A stretch of DNA of 64,000 bases from Methylomonas sp. MK1 (GTDB taxonomy: Bacteria; Pseudomonadota; Gammaproteobacteria; Methylococcales; Methylomonadaceae): NCBI RefSeq assembly GCF_000365425.1, contig NZ_AQOV01000002.1, positions 930,001 to 994,000 of the forward strand, read 5' to 3'. The notes below the pieces were generated by a model. The model saw nothing but the letters and a program-made list of their open reading frames with translations, did no database searches and was not told the DNA's origin. A program made the position numbers and the translations under genes. This document shows, in pieces, positions 55,063 through 64,000 of this stretch (within the stretch, counting starts at the first letter, position 1; every line of letters begins with the position of its first letter).

Positions 55063-55563
55063 ATTATTGGGCCATTCAAACTTTAATACCCTGCGGGAAC
55101 CGGCTTAGCGGGGTTTTAGGTCCGCATGAGTCGGGCTCTCCATCCGCGCGGTTTTCAATATAGCCAACCCTTTTTTTCTGCGGACGAGGGGTGAAAAGCA
55201 CTAATTGAATAGAAAGTTAAAGGCGTTATCGGCGCCGATGCCGTTCGATTGAAATCGATACATTAAACAAGCGGCCGATAGCGGTTTCCATCGGCAATTG
55301 AAACCCGCTCGCGCATCTTGGTCGAAACCCCAATCGACCATGCGGCGCGTACTTTGGTCATCGCTTTGGCGCCGCCTATCCCGCCCGCCGAGATCAACAG
55401 TTCGCAAAGACCAGTTGATAGCTCCCATTTTTGCCGCGTGAATGCGGAACAACCTGTTTGATCCAGCCTTGGAAACCGTTCTAAAAACTTGAGCGCCGGA
55501 ATTAATCCGGCTTGATCGTTCAGGTCGTTCGTGGTGTCGGCAAGGCGAACTTTGCTAGGTCTT
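55063..55563. other. Non-coding gap, nothing recognised
   Basis: About 500 bases downstream of the TPR gene and 3' of the HD-GYP regulator. Reverse-strand open frames at 55201-55452 and 55263-55697 have no Shine-Dalgarno and no domain; the second overlaps the HD-GYP gene in another frame. Confidence 0.5.
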
Positions 55564-56727
55564 TCAGGATTTAGCTGATAGTGAATGTTCTTCGGTTTCG
55601 ATAGCAGGCTTGGCGTCGCCGACATCTTTGTAGCGCTGAGCGGTTTCATTGAATGCCTCGGCGATAGCCAAAAAGGCATCGGTGATATCCGGATCAAAGT
55701 GAGTTCCCCGGCCTTTCGCGATCAGTCGCACAGCTTCTTCGTGGGGATACGCTTCTTTATAAACGCGTTTGCTAATCAAAGCGTCGTAGACGTCGGCGAT
55801 TGCCATCAAACGGGCGCTCAGCGGTATTTGCTCTCCCGAAAGCCCTTGCGGATAACCGGCGCCATCCCATCTTTCATGGTGACAATAAGCAATCTCCACC
55901 GCGTAATTCAAAAATGACCAGTCGCTGTCGCCAAAATCCCGTGCCGCCGACAAGATGGCAGACCTTCCCTCCTCGCAGTGCGTTTTCATAATCGTCCATT
56001 CATCCGGCGATAACTTTCCCGGCTTAAGCAGTATCGCATCGGGAATGGCAACCTTGCCGATGTCGTGCAGAGGTGCGGATTTAAACAACAGCTCGATGGC
56101 TCCATCGGAGAGACTATAGCGGGCATTAGAGCTTAACCGTTCGGCCAACAGCTGCACGTATCGTTGGGTACGGCGTATATGGTTGCCGGTCTCGTTGTCC
56201 CTGACCTCTGCCAACGCACAAAAAGCGGCGATGATGGAGCTTTGCGCGGCGATCAGCTGCCGATCTTTGCGGAACAACTCTTCCGTGCGCTCGGCCACTA
56301 ATTGCTCAAGGTTTTCGTTATGCTGTTTAAGCTCGCGTCTGGTGGTGGCTAGGACCAGATGATTATGGACCCGGGCCAACACCACCGGCGCGGAAGCCGG
56401 TTTGTGAATAAAATCCTCGGCGCCCAGCGAAAGGCCACACTCCTCGTCCACGGCGCTATCCAAGCTGGTCAGAAAAATCACCGGAATATCGCGAGTCGCG
56501 GGGTCGGCTTTAAGGCGCTTACAAACCTCGAAGCCGTCGATACCCGGCATCATGACATCCAGCAATATCAGTTCCGGCGCGTCGCGGCCGATCAGCGCCA
56601 AAGCTTCGGCGCCATCGCTGGCAAAGCTCGTGCTGTATCCCTTGCCCAGGATGTTGCTCAACACCTCGATATTATTTAAGGAGTCGTCTACGATCAATAT
56701 TTTTGGTCGTTTATCTTGGCTATTCAT
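55564..56727 (-). CDS. HD-GYP-domain response regulator
   Basis: 387 residues. Receiver domain with D57 in ILLDVMMP, coiled coil (LKQHNENLEQLVAERTEELF), then HD-GYP domain: HDIGKVAIPD (H221, D222), and HHERWDGAGYPQGLSGEQIP with the GYP motif. It should degrade c-di-GMP or bind it. The start overlaps the stop of the large hybrid kinase by 8 bases, so the two are co-translated and the kinase is the likely phospho-donor. Confidence 0.94.
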   Translation of the reverse strand: MNSQDKRPKILIVDDSLNNIEVLSNILGKGYSTSFASDGAEALALIGRDAPELILLDVMMPGIDGFEVCKRLKADPATRDIPVIFLTSLDSAVDEECGLSLGAEDFIHKPASAPVVLARVHNHLVLATTRRELKQHNENLEQLVAERTEELFRKDRQLIAAQSSIIAAFCALAEVRDNETGNHIRRTQRYVQLLAERLSSNARYSLSDGAIELLFKSAPLHDIGKVAIPDAILLKPGKLSPDEWTIMKTHCEEGRSAILSAARDFGDSDWSFLNYAVEIAYCHHERWDGAGYPQGLSGEQIPLSARLMAIADVYDALISKRVYKEAYPHEEAVRLIAKGRGTHFDPDITDAFLAIAEAFNETAQRYKDVGDAKPAIETEEHSLSAKS

Positions 56728-59700
56728 GGTCTGTCCAGCTATTTCGTTCTAAGAGTTTCTCTAATGCGATCAACGCTGCATCGTAGCGCAATTCTTGTGT
56801 CGCTTGCGCAATTTCCGCAAATTCCAAGGCTAGTTCGTGATCGCCTATCTTGCGGACGAGATCGGTGACCGAATATCGGGCATCCAGATTCTTAGCTTTC
56901 AACTGGCGAAGCAATTTCTTTAGTTCGGGAATCAGGTTGTTATTTTTAAACAGTTCTTTTGAATCGATAGATGAGGCAAGCAGTCTATCGTCAGCATTTT
57001 CTAATGACTGACTCAATAAAAGTAGTGCGGCCTCGCATTCCTGTGCAAGTACTTCCGTTTGCGCCATCAAATTCCTCTCCTCACCGTTTTTGAGCATCCG
57101 GCACAGTCGGTCGGCCGAGGATTGAAGCGCGCCGAAACCTAAATTGCCGGCCTCGCCTTTCAGGCTGTGAGCGACGAAAAACAGTTGCTCCGAATTGTCA
57201 TCAGCAAGCCGTTGGCGCAATAGCGTTGCAGCGTTCCGATGCTGTTCGGCAAATGCGAGCAATAGGCGCCGGTAAAGGGCGATGTTGCCTCCCAGTCGGG
57301 CCAAAGCCGCTTGCACCGCCACGCCTGGCAGATTGCTCTCGAGTTTGGCAATTGCCTCGGTATCCGGGCAAATCTCGACAGCTTTTTCCTGTTGCGCCGC
57401 AGCGGGTTTGGGTTTGACCCACCTCGCCAGCGCATTGGCAAGTTCTTCCGGTTCGACAGGCTTGGCGATGTGGTCATTCATGCCGGCCGCTAAGCAGGCC
57501 TCTTTATCCTGATTCATCGCCGCCGCGGTCATCGCGATGATGGGTAATTCCTTTAACGCCGCCGATTGGCGAATCCTGCGGGCGGCCTCCAGGCCATCCA
57601 GCACCGGCATATGCAGGTCCATCAACACCGCATCGAAATTAGATTTCTCCAGCCAATCCAAGGCCTCCAGGCCATTGTTGGCAGTCGTGACCTCCAAACC
57701 GCCTTTAATGAGAAATTCCTGTGCCACCTGTTGATTGAGTTTATTATCCTCAACCAGTAAGATCCGAGCGCTACGGATGGCTGCTAGCCTGGTTCGGGTG
57801 GCGTTGAAAACTTCGGCGACGGGAACAGGCTGGCTGGTTTCGTTTCGTTGCAGTTGAACCAGGGTGTTGAGCAGGCTGGAGGGAGTGACCGGCTTGGCGA
57901 TGATCGCATCCACCCGAATGTTGCCGGCCGACTTGGCCAGTGCCTCGTGCTCATAAGCCGTGATCATGATGGATATTGGCGGCCGGCTGTTATGCTCGCT
58001 ATCGGCTATGGTCTCGGCCAGCTCCAGACCGTTCATGCCGGGCATTTTCCAATCCAATAACAACAGCTCGAAGGGTTTGCCACATCGCGCCGCTTCGGCG
58101 AACAAGCGCAAACCTGTTTCGCCCGACCGGGCCGTCGCCACCTCGAACTGCCAAGCTTCCAAAATCGAGCGCAGTATCGTCAGCGAGGTTTCCTGATCGT
58201 CGACTACCAGGGTGCGCATGGGGTGTAAATCCTGCAAACGCCGGCCCGGTGTCTGCACGCTTGACGAAATGCCGGCCGGCAGGCCTAGTCGAACCGTAAA
58301 TGCAAAGGTACTGCCGGATTCGGGTTCGCTCTCCAGGGTGATTTCGCCCGCCATCAATTCCACCAGGCGTTTCGAGATCGTCAGCCCCAAGCCGGTGCCG
58401 CCGAATTTGCGGGTGATACTGGCGTCGGCCTGCGCGAAAGGCTGAAACAGCTGACCGGCTTGTTCGGCCGTGATGCCGATGCCGGTATCTCTCACCGCAA
58501 AACGCAGGCGTATGGCATCGTCCGTCCTTTCCTGTGCCTCGACGCGAAGGTGGACTTCGCCATGTTGCGTGAATTTAATGGCGTTGCCGACCAGGTTGTT
58601 AATGATCTGGCTGAGGCGGAGCGGGTCGCCTAGCAGCTGATCGGGCACATCTAACGCCATATCGATGAACAGCTCGAGGCCTTTTTCATCGGCACGTATG
58701 GAGAACAAGTCTGCCGTCGCCCGTAGTATTTCTTCCAAGTTGAATTCGATGGCCTCGATGTCTATGCGCCCGGCTTCGATTTTCGAGTAATCGAGAATGT
58801 CATTGAGAATACCCAGCAAGGCTCGCGACGAATTCAATACCTTGCCGAGGTAATCGCGTTGCTTCTGGTTCAGCTCGGTATCCAGCGCCAGTTGCGTCAG
58901 GCCGATGATGGCGTTCATCGGGGTACGTATTTCGTGGCTCATGTTCGCCAAGAAATCGGATTTGGCCAGGTTGGCGTTGTCGGCTTGTTTTCTGGCGTCC
59001 AACAACTCCGTCGTGCGCTCATTTACCAAGTGTTCGAGATGATTTTTGTAGTGCTCCAATTCGACTTCGTAGCGTTTGCGGTCGGTGATGTCCATGCGTA
59101 TGCCCAGGATGCGGGTGACCATGTCGTCTTCGCCTCGCTGCACGCAGAACGCTTTAACACTTATCCAGCGATAGGTGCCGTTGGCATGGCGCATCCTGGC
59201 TTCGTAACTGTAGGCATTGGCCCGTTTCGACAATACGGCACCAATTTTTTCAGCGATGTCGGCCCTGTCGTCCGGATGGAGCCGCTCCAGCCATTCGTTA
59301 CGATCACCCGGACCGGGTTTCGCCTGATAGCCCAGCATCGTGAAATAAATCGGTGACACCTCGAAACTGTCTTTTTTGACATCCCAATCGAAAACGCCGA
59401 TTTGTGCCACATCCATCGTCATACGCAGACGCTCTTCCGATGTTTTGAGCTGTTCTTCGACTTGCTTGCGTTCGGTAATGTCGAGTGTAAAACCGTTGAT
59501 CTGTCCGCTTTCTTCATCCAGGTAGGCGGACATCGAGAACCATTTGGTTTGCCCGGTTATGAGCACCGCTTGCGCTTCAAAGTCGCGTACCTCTTTATCT
59601 GTCTGCAGCAACTGATAAAAGGACTTCAATTGATTGAGATCGGCCCACAACTTCTCGGCCGGAACATAACGTTGCAGAAAGGTATCGACGGAGTCGCATT

Positions 59701-60793
59701 CCAATTGGCGTGCCAAAGTGAGATTCAGAAAGCTAAACTGACCTTCAAAATTTCTCTGAAAAATGCCGACCGGTGCATTCTCGATGATGTAGCGGTAATT
59801 TCTTTCGTTGTTCTGCCATGTCAAACGGCTGTGTCGCGCAACCAACGCCAACACTAACGAAGCGATCAAGATGACGAGTCCGGCCGTGCCGTACCAAACC
59901 AAATGTTTTCGCCACTCGGCCAGATAATCCTGTTCGGCGATGGCGGCCAACACGTACAAGGGATAATCGCCGACCCGCCGAAAACTATAGAGGCGTTTGA
60001 CGCCATCGGCCGGGCTGGCCTGTAAGTAGGAACCGTGGGCCATACCCTTGGCAACGTATTGGTTCAGGGGGTGGTTAGGCATGGCCTTGCCTAGATTGGC
60101 TTCCAGGTGCGGATGGCGAGCCCAAAGCCGCATCTGTTCGTCGCGGAGTAAAACCGCGCCGTGCTCGCCAAGGTTCAGCGTCGCGTAAAAACTTTCGAAC
60201 GAACTCAATTGCACAATGACGTTAACGTACCCGGCAAAGCCGCCGTCGGGAAAATCGATGCGCCGGGTTAGGGATATATGCCAGATGCCCAAGGTACGGG
60301 ATATTTCCGGCGGGGAAATGTGTAAGCCAATCTGGCGATGATTTCTATGAATTTGAAAGCTTTCTTTGTCGGTGACTTTGATGGCCGGCTGAGCGTCGAT
60401 GGAGCTGTAGATACAATCGCCGTTGGCATTGAATATCTGGATTCCGCCGATCTCGATTACCGCCGCTTGCTGAATATCCTTGGCCTTTTCCTTCAGCAAG
60501 GCTCGCATAGCATGGTTTTCAACGGCGTTATCGAACTGGCTGCTGCGCATGTCGTCGGGTCGAATATGCCCCTGAAGATCTTTCAGAATCAGATCGATTT
60601 TTTGTATCGTGGCCAGTGCATGCCCCTCTAAGACCAGAGCGATATTTGCCGTTTCGATACGCGCGTGTTCTATGTGGCTATCGCGCTCTTGCTGCAGACT
60701 CAAACCCATCAGCGCCGCAAATCCCAAGATACCGACCAAGCCCGCGGCGATTGCCAAACCAAAAGCGGATATTCTTGGAAAACGTTGTTTCAT
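56720..60793 (-). CDS. Large hybrid sensor histidine kinase with two receivers and an Hpt domain
   Basis: 1357 residues. Two membrane helices (~12-33 and ~300-320) frame a periplasmic sensor (dCache/CHASE-like). PAS domains at ~330-440 and ~460-570 precede HisKA with H620 in ANMSHEIRTPMN and an ATPase (NLVGNAIKFT, DTGIGI, GGTGLGL). Receiver 1 has D914 (LLLDWKMPG), receiver 2 has D1059 (LMDLHMPVLDG), and Hpt carries H1209 in VAHSLKGEAGNLG. The whole His-Asp-His-Asp relay is therefore in one protein. Its stop overlaps the HD-GYP start, which is the probable end of the relay and links it to c-di-GMP. Confidence 0.95.
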   Translation of the reverse strand: MKQRFPRISAFGLAIAAGLVGILGFAALMGLSLQQERDSHIEHARIETANIALVLEGHALATIQKIDLILKDLQGHIRPDDMRSSQFDNAVENHAMRALLKEKAKDIQQAAVIEIGGIQIFNANGDCIYSSIDAQPAIKVTDKESFQIHRNHRQIGLHISPPEISRTLGIWHISLTRRIDFPDGGFAGYVNVIVQLSSFESFYATLNLGEHGAVLLRDEQMRLWARHPHLEANLGKAMPNHPLNQYVAKGMAHGSYLQASPADGVKRLYSFRRVGDYPLYVLAAIAEQDYLAEWRKHLVWYGTAGLVILIASLVLALVARHSRLTWQNNERNYRYIIENAPVGIFQRNFEGQFSFLNLTLARQLECDSVDTFLQRYVPAEKLWADLNQLKSFYQLLQTDKEVRDFEAQAVLITGQTKWFSMSAYLDEESGQINGFTLDITERKQVEEQLKTSEERLRMTMDVAQIGVFDWDVKKDSFEVSPIYFTMLGYQAKPGPGDRNEWLERLHPDDRADIAEKIGAVLSKRANAYSYEARMRHANGTYRWISVKAFCVQRGEDDMVTRILGIRMDITDRKRYEVELEHYKNHLEHLVNERTTELLDARKQADNANLAKSDFLANMSHEIRTPMNAIIGLTQLALDTELNQKQRDYLGKVLNSSRALLGILNDILDYSKIEAGRIDIEAIEFNLEEILRATADLFSIRADEKGLELFIDMALDVPDQLLGDPLRLSQIINNLVGNAIKFTQHGEVHLRVEAQERTDDAIRLRFAVRDTGIGITAEQAGQLFQPFAQADASITRKFGGTGLGLTISKRLVELMAGEITLESEPESGSTFAFTVRLGLPAGISSSVQTPGRRLQDLHPMRTLVVDDQETSLTILRSILEAWQFEVATARSGETGLRLFAEAARCGKPFELLLLDWKMPGMNGLELAETIADSEHNSRPPISIMITAYEHEALAKSAGNIRVDAIIAKPVTPSSLLNTLVQLQRNETSQPVPVAEVFNATRTRLAAIRSARILLVEDNKLNQQVAQEFLIKGGLEVTTANNGLEALDWLEKSNFDAVLMDLHMPVLDGLEAARRIRQSAALKELPIIAMTAAAMNQDKEACLAAGMNDHIAKPVEPEELANALARWVKPKPAAAQQEKAVEICPDTEAIAKLESNLPGVAVQAALARLGGNIALYRRLLLAFAEQHRNAATLLRQRLADDNSEQLFFVAHSLKGEAGNLGFGALQSSADRLCRMLKNGEERNLMAQTEVLAQECEAALLLLSQSLENADDRLLASSIDSKELFKNNNLIPELKKLLRQLKAKNLDARYSVTDLVRKIGDHELALEFAEIAQATQELRYDAALIALEKLLERNSWTDHE

Positions 60794-61288
60794 GTGTCAC
60801 TCCCGGCTATAAATTATCATCTAAATCCGGCAATTGCTAAAAAGCCGGCGAAATGGCCGCGTAATCGGCATAGGCTAATGGGTAGGCTTATTCATTGAAC
60901 GGTCCTGATTTTCAAGGAGGTTTTTTAGTCATGAATTCGGGTCGCATGGTCTTGCAACAGGCCCTTGCGACAGTCAATTGCCGATATTCAGGCAAGCTCA
61001 GCCTTGGTGAGGCATGAAGTGCTTGCCAATTTGCCGGCATCGTCCAGCTGGGGTAAGGGGCTTCCGGTCTCTGCGAATGGGATGGCTATCAATACCCAAA
61101 GGAACCAAGTTGAGCCGTGATGAGATCGTCGCGCATAAACTGGCGCGAGACGAATTCCATAGTGAATGGCCTTATCCAATCCCACCGTAAGAACAATTCG
61201 ACAGGCTTATTTTGCGACGCCGCCTTGCTATCAGAACGCTGCTAATTTTGAAACGAGAAAACCGAACGCATAAGGGCAAAGGTTTCCG
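60794..61288. other. Non-coding gap, nothing recognised
   Basis: About 495 bases upstream of the hybrid kinase. A reverse frame at 60988-61185 is short, without a Shine-Dalgarno or domain. The promoter of the kinase operon should lie near 60800. Confidence 0.5.
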
Positions 61289-61834
61289 CTACTGTTGGTA
61301 GCAGGCATTTACAATCGCCCGCAATTTTTCCAGGCCCAATTCGCGGGTAAGCGCTATATTGCGATCGGGAATCCCCTCCGGGTCGGGATGACTAGCGACA
61401 GCTTTTTCGATACCGTCCTCGCGAATCAGATGCAGCATGGGGTAAGGGGAGCGGTTGGTGTAATTGCTGGGGTCGTTTGTCGGCGTTTGCGCAAAGCAAT
61501 AGTCCGGGTGAAAACTAGCCAATTGGTAGATGCCTTCGTAGCCTTGATCGATCAGCAATTGCTCGGCGATAGCCAGCAAATCCAGGAAATCCTCAAAGTC
61601 GGCAAACGCCTCGCTAAATATCAACAAGGTAGTTTCGGTGTCGGGTTCGGAATCGAGATGTACGCACTCGGCAATCACCGCTTCCAGGCTATCCTCGATG
61701 CTGTTGCTCGACACGACCTGATAGCGAATACTGTCTTTTTCCTGCTCGCGGCGGGCAAACGGGCAAATATTGTATTCAATAACAAAAGTTTTTAGCCAAG
61801 CCTGAGTGGCGGCGATAATCTGTTGGTTAGTCAT
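61289..61834 (-). CDS. DUF1415 protein
   Basis: 181 residues, close to the family length. Recognisable parts are AAATQAWLKTFVIEYNICPFARRE, LLIFSEAFADFEDFLDLLAIAE and FHPDYCFAQTPTNDPSNYTNRSPYPMLHLIRE. The role of the family is unknown. Starts diverge from the secreted nuclease gene by 15 bases, which suggests a shared promoter region. Highly conserved across gammaproteobacteria, to my recollection. Confidence 0.9.
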   Translation of the reverse strand: MTNQQIIAATQAWLKTFVIEYNICPFARREQEKDSIRYQVVSSNSIEDSLEAVIAECVHLDSEPDTETTLLIFSEAFADFEDFLDLLAIAEQLLIDQGYEGIYQLASFHPDYCFAQTPTNDPSNYTNRSPYPMLHLIREDGIEKAVASHPDPEGIPDRNIALTRELGLEKLRAIVNACYQQ

Positions 61835-61848
61835 GGTGATCGAAAAAA

Positions 61849-62670
61849 ATGATGAAAAGCACTAAACACTGTCTTTGGCTGTTGGCGTTATTGCCGGCTT
61901 TACTGAACGCCGAAGTCTATCAATGGACCGATCAGCAAGGTCGCCGCCATTATGCTGATCATGGCAATGAAAACGCCAAAGTTGTAAGCATCGATCCAGG
62001 CGTCGCGTATTACCGGGTAGAAAAGGTGTTCGATGGCGATACTATCTTACTAAGCGACGGCCGGAAAGTCCGTTTTTTAGGGATCAATACGCCGGAGGTT
62101 GCCGGTCGTAACAAGTCAGCCGAAGCCGGCGGCGAGCAGGCCAAGGCCTGGTTGAAGCAAAAGTTGGAGCAGCGGAAGGTATTCCTGCAAGGCGATGTGG
62201 AAAAACAGGACAAATATCAGCGCACCTTGGCCTACGTGTTTACCGAAGACAAGGAGCATATCAATCTGGAGCTGGTGAAACGCGGTTTGGCGACGGTGAA
62301 TATCTACCCGCCGAACTTCAAATATCTCGACACCTTGCTTGCGGCTCAGCGCAGTGCCGAGCAAGCCAGGCTGGGGATTTGGGGTGAAGAGGCCTATGCG
62401 CCGCTGGCTGCGGAGCTGCTCGATGAAAATAATTATCAGGGCTGGAAGCGCCTGACCGGACGTATCCGCGGGGTCAAAAAGACCGCCAAACACAGTTATC
62501 TGCAATTCTCCGATACGGTGTCCATTAGCGTGGAGCCAATATCTGCGGGGTTGTTTCCGCCGCTGGAAACCTATGTAGGCAAAGACGTGGAAGTGAGGGG
62601 CTGGGTGAGACGCTCGAAACAGCGTTTTGCCTTGCAGGTCAGGCATCCGGCGGACATCGTGCTGCGCTGA
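61849..62670 (+). CDS. Secreted thermonuclease (SNase) with N-terminal DUF4124-like part
   Basis: 273 residues. Signal peptide (LWLLALLPALLNA), DUF4124-type start (VYQWTDQQGRRHYADHG), and the SNase-like core: VFDGDTILLSDGRKVRFLGINTPEV, DKYQRTLAYVFTEDKEHINLELVKRGLATV and GIWGEEAYAP. A C-terminal OB-like extension follows (GWKRLTGRIRGVKKTAKHSYLQF to ALQVRHPADIVLR). A periplasmic or outer-membrane nuclease role is likely. The fusion of DUF4124, SNase and the extra domain is notable. Start could also be Met 2. Confidence 0.9.
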   Translation: MMKSTKHCLWLLALLPALLNAEVYQWTDQQGRRHYADHGNENAKVVSIDPGVAYYRVEKVFDGDTILLSDGRKVRFLGINTPEVAGRNKSAEAGGEQAKAWLKQKLEQRKVFLQGDVEKQDKYQRTLAYVFTEDKEHINLELVKRGLATVNIYPPNFKYLDTLLAAQRSAEQARLGIWGEEAYAPLAAELLDENNYQGWKRLTGRIRGVKKTAKHSYLQFSDTVSISVEPISAGLFPPLETYVGKDVEVRGWVRRSKQRFALQVRHPADIVLR

Positions 62671-62686
62671 TGCGGCCCGTGTCAGG

Positions 62687-63028
62687 CTAGTCTTCTTCCG
62701 CAAATAAAGCCTGAATCATCAGCTTTTCTTCGTCGTTGAGGATATGCTCAGCCGAAAACCAGCGGGTGCGTTGAAACGGGATTTCCCGCTCCGCGTCGCG
62801 CATTCCAGCGCGACGATCAATCTCGCGGCGCTCGGCGCGCCGGCGATCTAATACCCGTCGGTCTTGTTTTGGCCACAGCACATATTGTTGCTGAACGAAA
62901 GCGATCCACTCCGCTGAGTTGAAGGCGAACGGATTAGTCCGACGTTCTTGCTGACGGCGCGCCCCTCGGCGGCGCGCCGAATCATCGCTAGTCATCATAG
63001 TGGCTACCACTGACCTATGCCGCCGCAT
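62687..63028 (-). CDS. Arg-rich small protein (paralogue of the one at 2409)
   Basis: 113 residues from 63028; ATG 62998 or 62995 (MMTSDDSARRRG) are also possible starts, none with a strong Shine-Dalgarno. Highly basic: RRRGARRQQERR, DRRRAERREIDRR. The layout PFAFNSAEWIAFVQQQYVLWPK then DRR repeats then DEEKLMIQALFAEED matches the gene at 2409 over most of its length. Two copies in one window imply a small family. It is convergent with the nuclease gene. Function is unknown. Confidence 0.75.
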   Translation of the reverse strand: MRRHRSVVATMMTSDDSARRRGARRQQERRTNPFAFNSAEWIAFVQQQYVLWPKQDRRVLDRRRAERREIDRRAGMRDAEREIPFQRTRWFSAEHILNDEEKLMIQALFAEED

Positions 63029-63469
63029 ACACGAATGCTGTAGAGGACAACCGGCGAATTGATGTTGAAAAAATAGTTCCTAAATAACATTCGACCAAAA
63101 TAATAAACTTCCCAAGAAAATCTGAGTATTTAGGTCGGGATTTTAAATGCACTCGCCAAAATGCTCAATCAAACTTAATCCTCCGATGTCATATTACTGG
63201 ACAAAGTTCCCGGTAAACGCAGCAGTTGATCGTCCATAGTCAACAATTTGGGTGTCGAGCTAAAAATTCGGCTGCTATTACACTGCGGTTTTTTGTTTTG
63301 TAATAAGTTGTTGGTCCGACGAAAGGCCACTACACCGATGCCTAACCTGCAAAACGGCGTTGACATTGCTGATGGAAACCCGGGAGAAATTGTTGGCTAT
63401 GCCTTATTCCGCCGAATAAGGTAGGCCTGCAACAGCTTTTTTATGGCAAAGCCTTTGCTGTTTTGGCGG
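63029..63469. other. Non-coding gap, nothing recognised
   Basis: About 440 bases between two reverse-strand small genes. AT-rich around 63050-63180. An open frame at 63175-63366 has no start signals or domain. Probably the promoter region of the Arg-rich gene. Confidence 0.5.
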
Positions 63470-63664
63470 CTATGGAGCTATGCGCCATTCGCATCTGGAG
63501 AGCTCCGGGAACAATGTATTAATTAATAGCCGCGAATCAACCAAGCCTTTTTTCATCAGCGCAATCAATGTTTTATTAGTGGACCCAACCGGTACGACAG
63601 CCCACTCCTTAGGGCATTTATTCAGTAGGTTTTTTTGAGCGGTAGTAAGTTTTTCTCTAGCCAT
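63470..63664 (-). CDS. Small basic protein of unknown function
   Basis: 64 residues from ATG 63664, with AGGTG seven bases upstream; a longer frame from 63844 has none. Sequence MAREKLTTAQKNLLNKCPK, then EWAVVPVGSTNKTLIALMKKGLVDSRLL and NTLFPELSRCEWRIAP. The helix-turn-helix-like pattern (TLIALMKKGLVDSRL) suggests a small winged-helix type DNA-binding protein, but this is only a visual judgement. Single gene near the window end. Confidence 0.7.
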   Translation of the reverse strand: MAREKLTTAQKNLLNKCPKEWAVVPVGSTNKTLIALMKKGLVDSRLLINTLFPELSRCEWRIAP

Positions 63665-63880
63665 CGTTACACCTATTTTCGGATTTGGTATTGCTAACGA
63701 GTCTTGTATATGGGGTTTTACTTGACGTTGGCATACGTTAAGCCAAAAAACAGGATTTGTTAAATTAGTAATATTCATCAGGTCTATTAATAGCGTGCAT
63801 TTGGGGCTATCTATAATTATTAGGCTCCGCCGGCGTGGAAACAAGGATAGTGAAGGGCCTGACTAACGGGATAGATGCAC

Positions 63881-64000
63881 TCACAGTCGGCAGGCCTCAT
63901 AGATCCGGGCGAGTTCCAGCAGATTCGTCGCGCCGGTTTTCTCCATCACTTTGGCGCGGTGGATTTCAACCGTACGGTGACTAATGCCCAAGCGCCGGGC
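63881..64000 (-). CDS. LuxR/FixJ-type helix-turn-helix, C-terminal end (5' part outside window)
   Basis: The last 39 residues of a gene whose start lies beyond the window. ARRLGISHRTVEIHRAKVME is the recognition part of a LuxR-type helix-turn-helix, and KTGATNLLELARIYEAC matches the C-terminal end of FixJ-like response regulators. The whole gene is therefore probably a two-component response regulator; its receiver is not seen. Confidence 0.9.
   Translation of the reverse strand, partial: ARRLGISHRTVEIHRAKVMEKTGATNLLELARIYEACRL

Noticed and set aside
55263..55697. Reverse-strand open frame of 144 codons
   Set aside because: Overlaps the well-supported HD-GYP gene in another frame, without a start signal or domain.
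63175..63366. Reverse-strand frame of 63 codons near the window end
   Set aside because: No start signal and no recognised domain.

Overview
The window looks like the chromosome of a gammaproteobacterial methanotroph, most likely Methylomonas-like. This is inferred from the mix of genes: a squalene-hopene cyclase, a Calvin-subtype class II aldolase, an exosortase-sorted (VPLP) protein, many c-type cytochromes and TonB receptors, and a typical hrcA-grpE-dnaK-dnaJ-dapB block. No methane oxidation gene lies in the window, so the assignment rests on overall flavour.

Layout. 0-6.4 kb: the 3' end of shc, a small membrane protein, an RlpA-like lipoprotein, an Arg-rich small protein, a PAS protein, a DUF4398/OmpA lipoprotein pair and a cytochrome b561. 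6.4-13 kb is more accessory: a 42-bp degenerate tandem repeat, a diguanylate cyclase, a Crp-type regulator, a BsuBI/PstI-type restriction enzyme next to a truncated remnant of its methyltransferase, a double-glycine-leader peptide gene and a VPLP-sorted protein. 13-19 kb: a di-haem peroxidase translationally coupled to a sensor kinase and a sigma-54 activator, then fba. 

19-41 kb is the most notable region, a metal-acquisition island. It has three TonB-dependent receptors, three HupE/UreJ-type permeases, a NikR regulator with a His-rich tail, a five-gene reverse-strand cluster (two membrane proteins, a CopC-like protein without its usual copper histidines, a membrane-anchored protein and a cytochrome lipoprotein), and a tight run receptor - HupE - ExbB/TolQ-like channel - DUF2149 - CobN-like protein. 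The CobN-like protein carries a signal peptide and a C-terminal anchor, so it should act on the outer face of the inner membrane. I infer a system that imports a metal chelate (Ni, Co or a metallo-tetrapyrrole) through the outer membrane, strips the metal in the periplasm using proton-motive force, and passes the metal to HupE permeases.

41-48 kb: the heat-shock operon with a sigma-70 promoter and CIRCE operator before hrcA, an intrinsic terminator placed directly in front of dnaJ, dapB and a Nudix hydrolase. 48-64 kb: rapA, a PilZ protein, rhlE, a cupin, DoxX, DUF2288, a TPR protein, a giant hybrid kinase overlapping an HD-GYP response regulator, DUF1415, a secreted nuclease, a second Arg-rich protein paralogous to the one at 2.4 kb, a small basic protein and the cut-off end of a LuxR/FixJ-type regulator. 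No tRNA, rRNA, CRISPR array or intact insertion sequence was seen.
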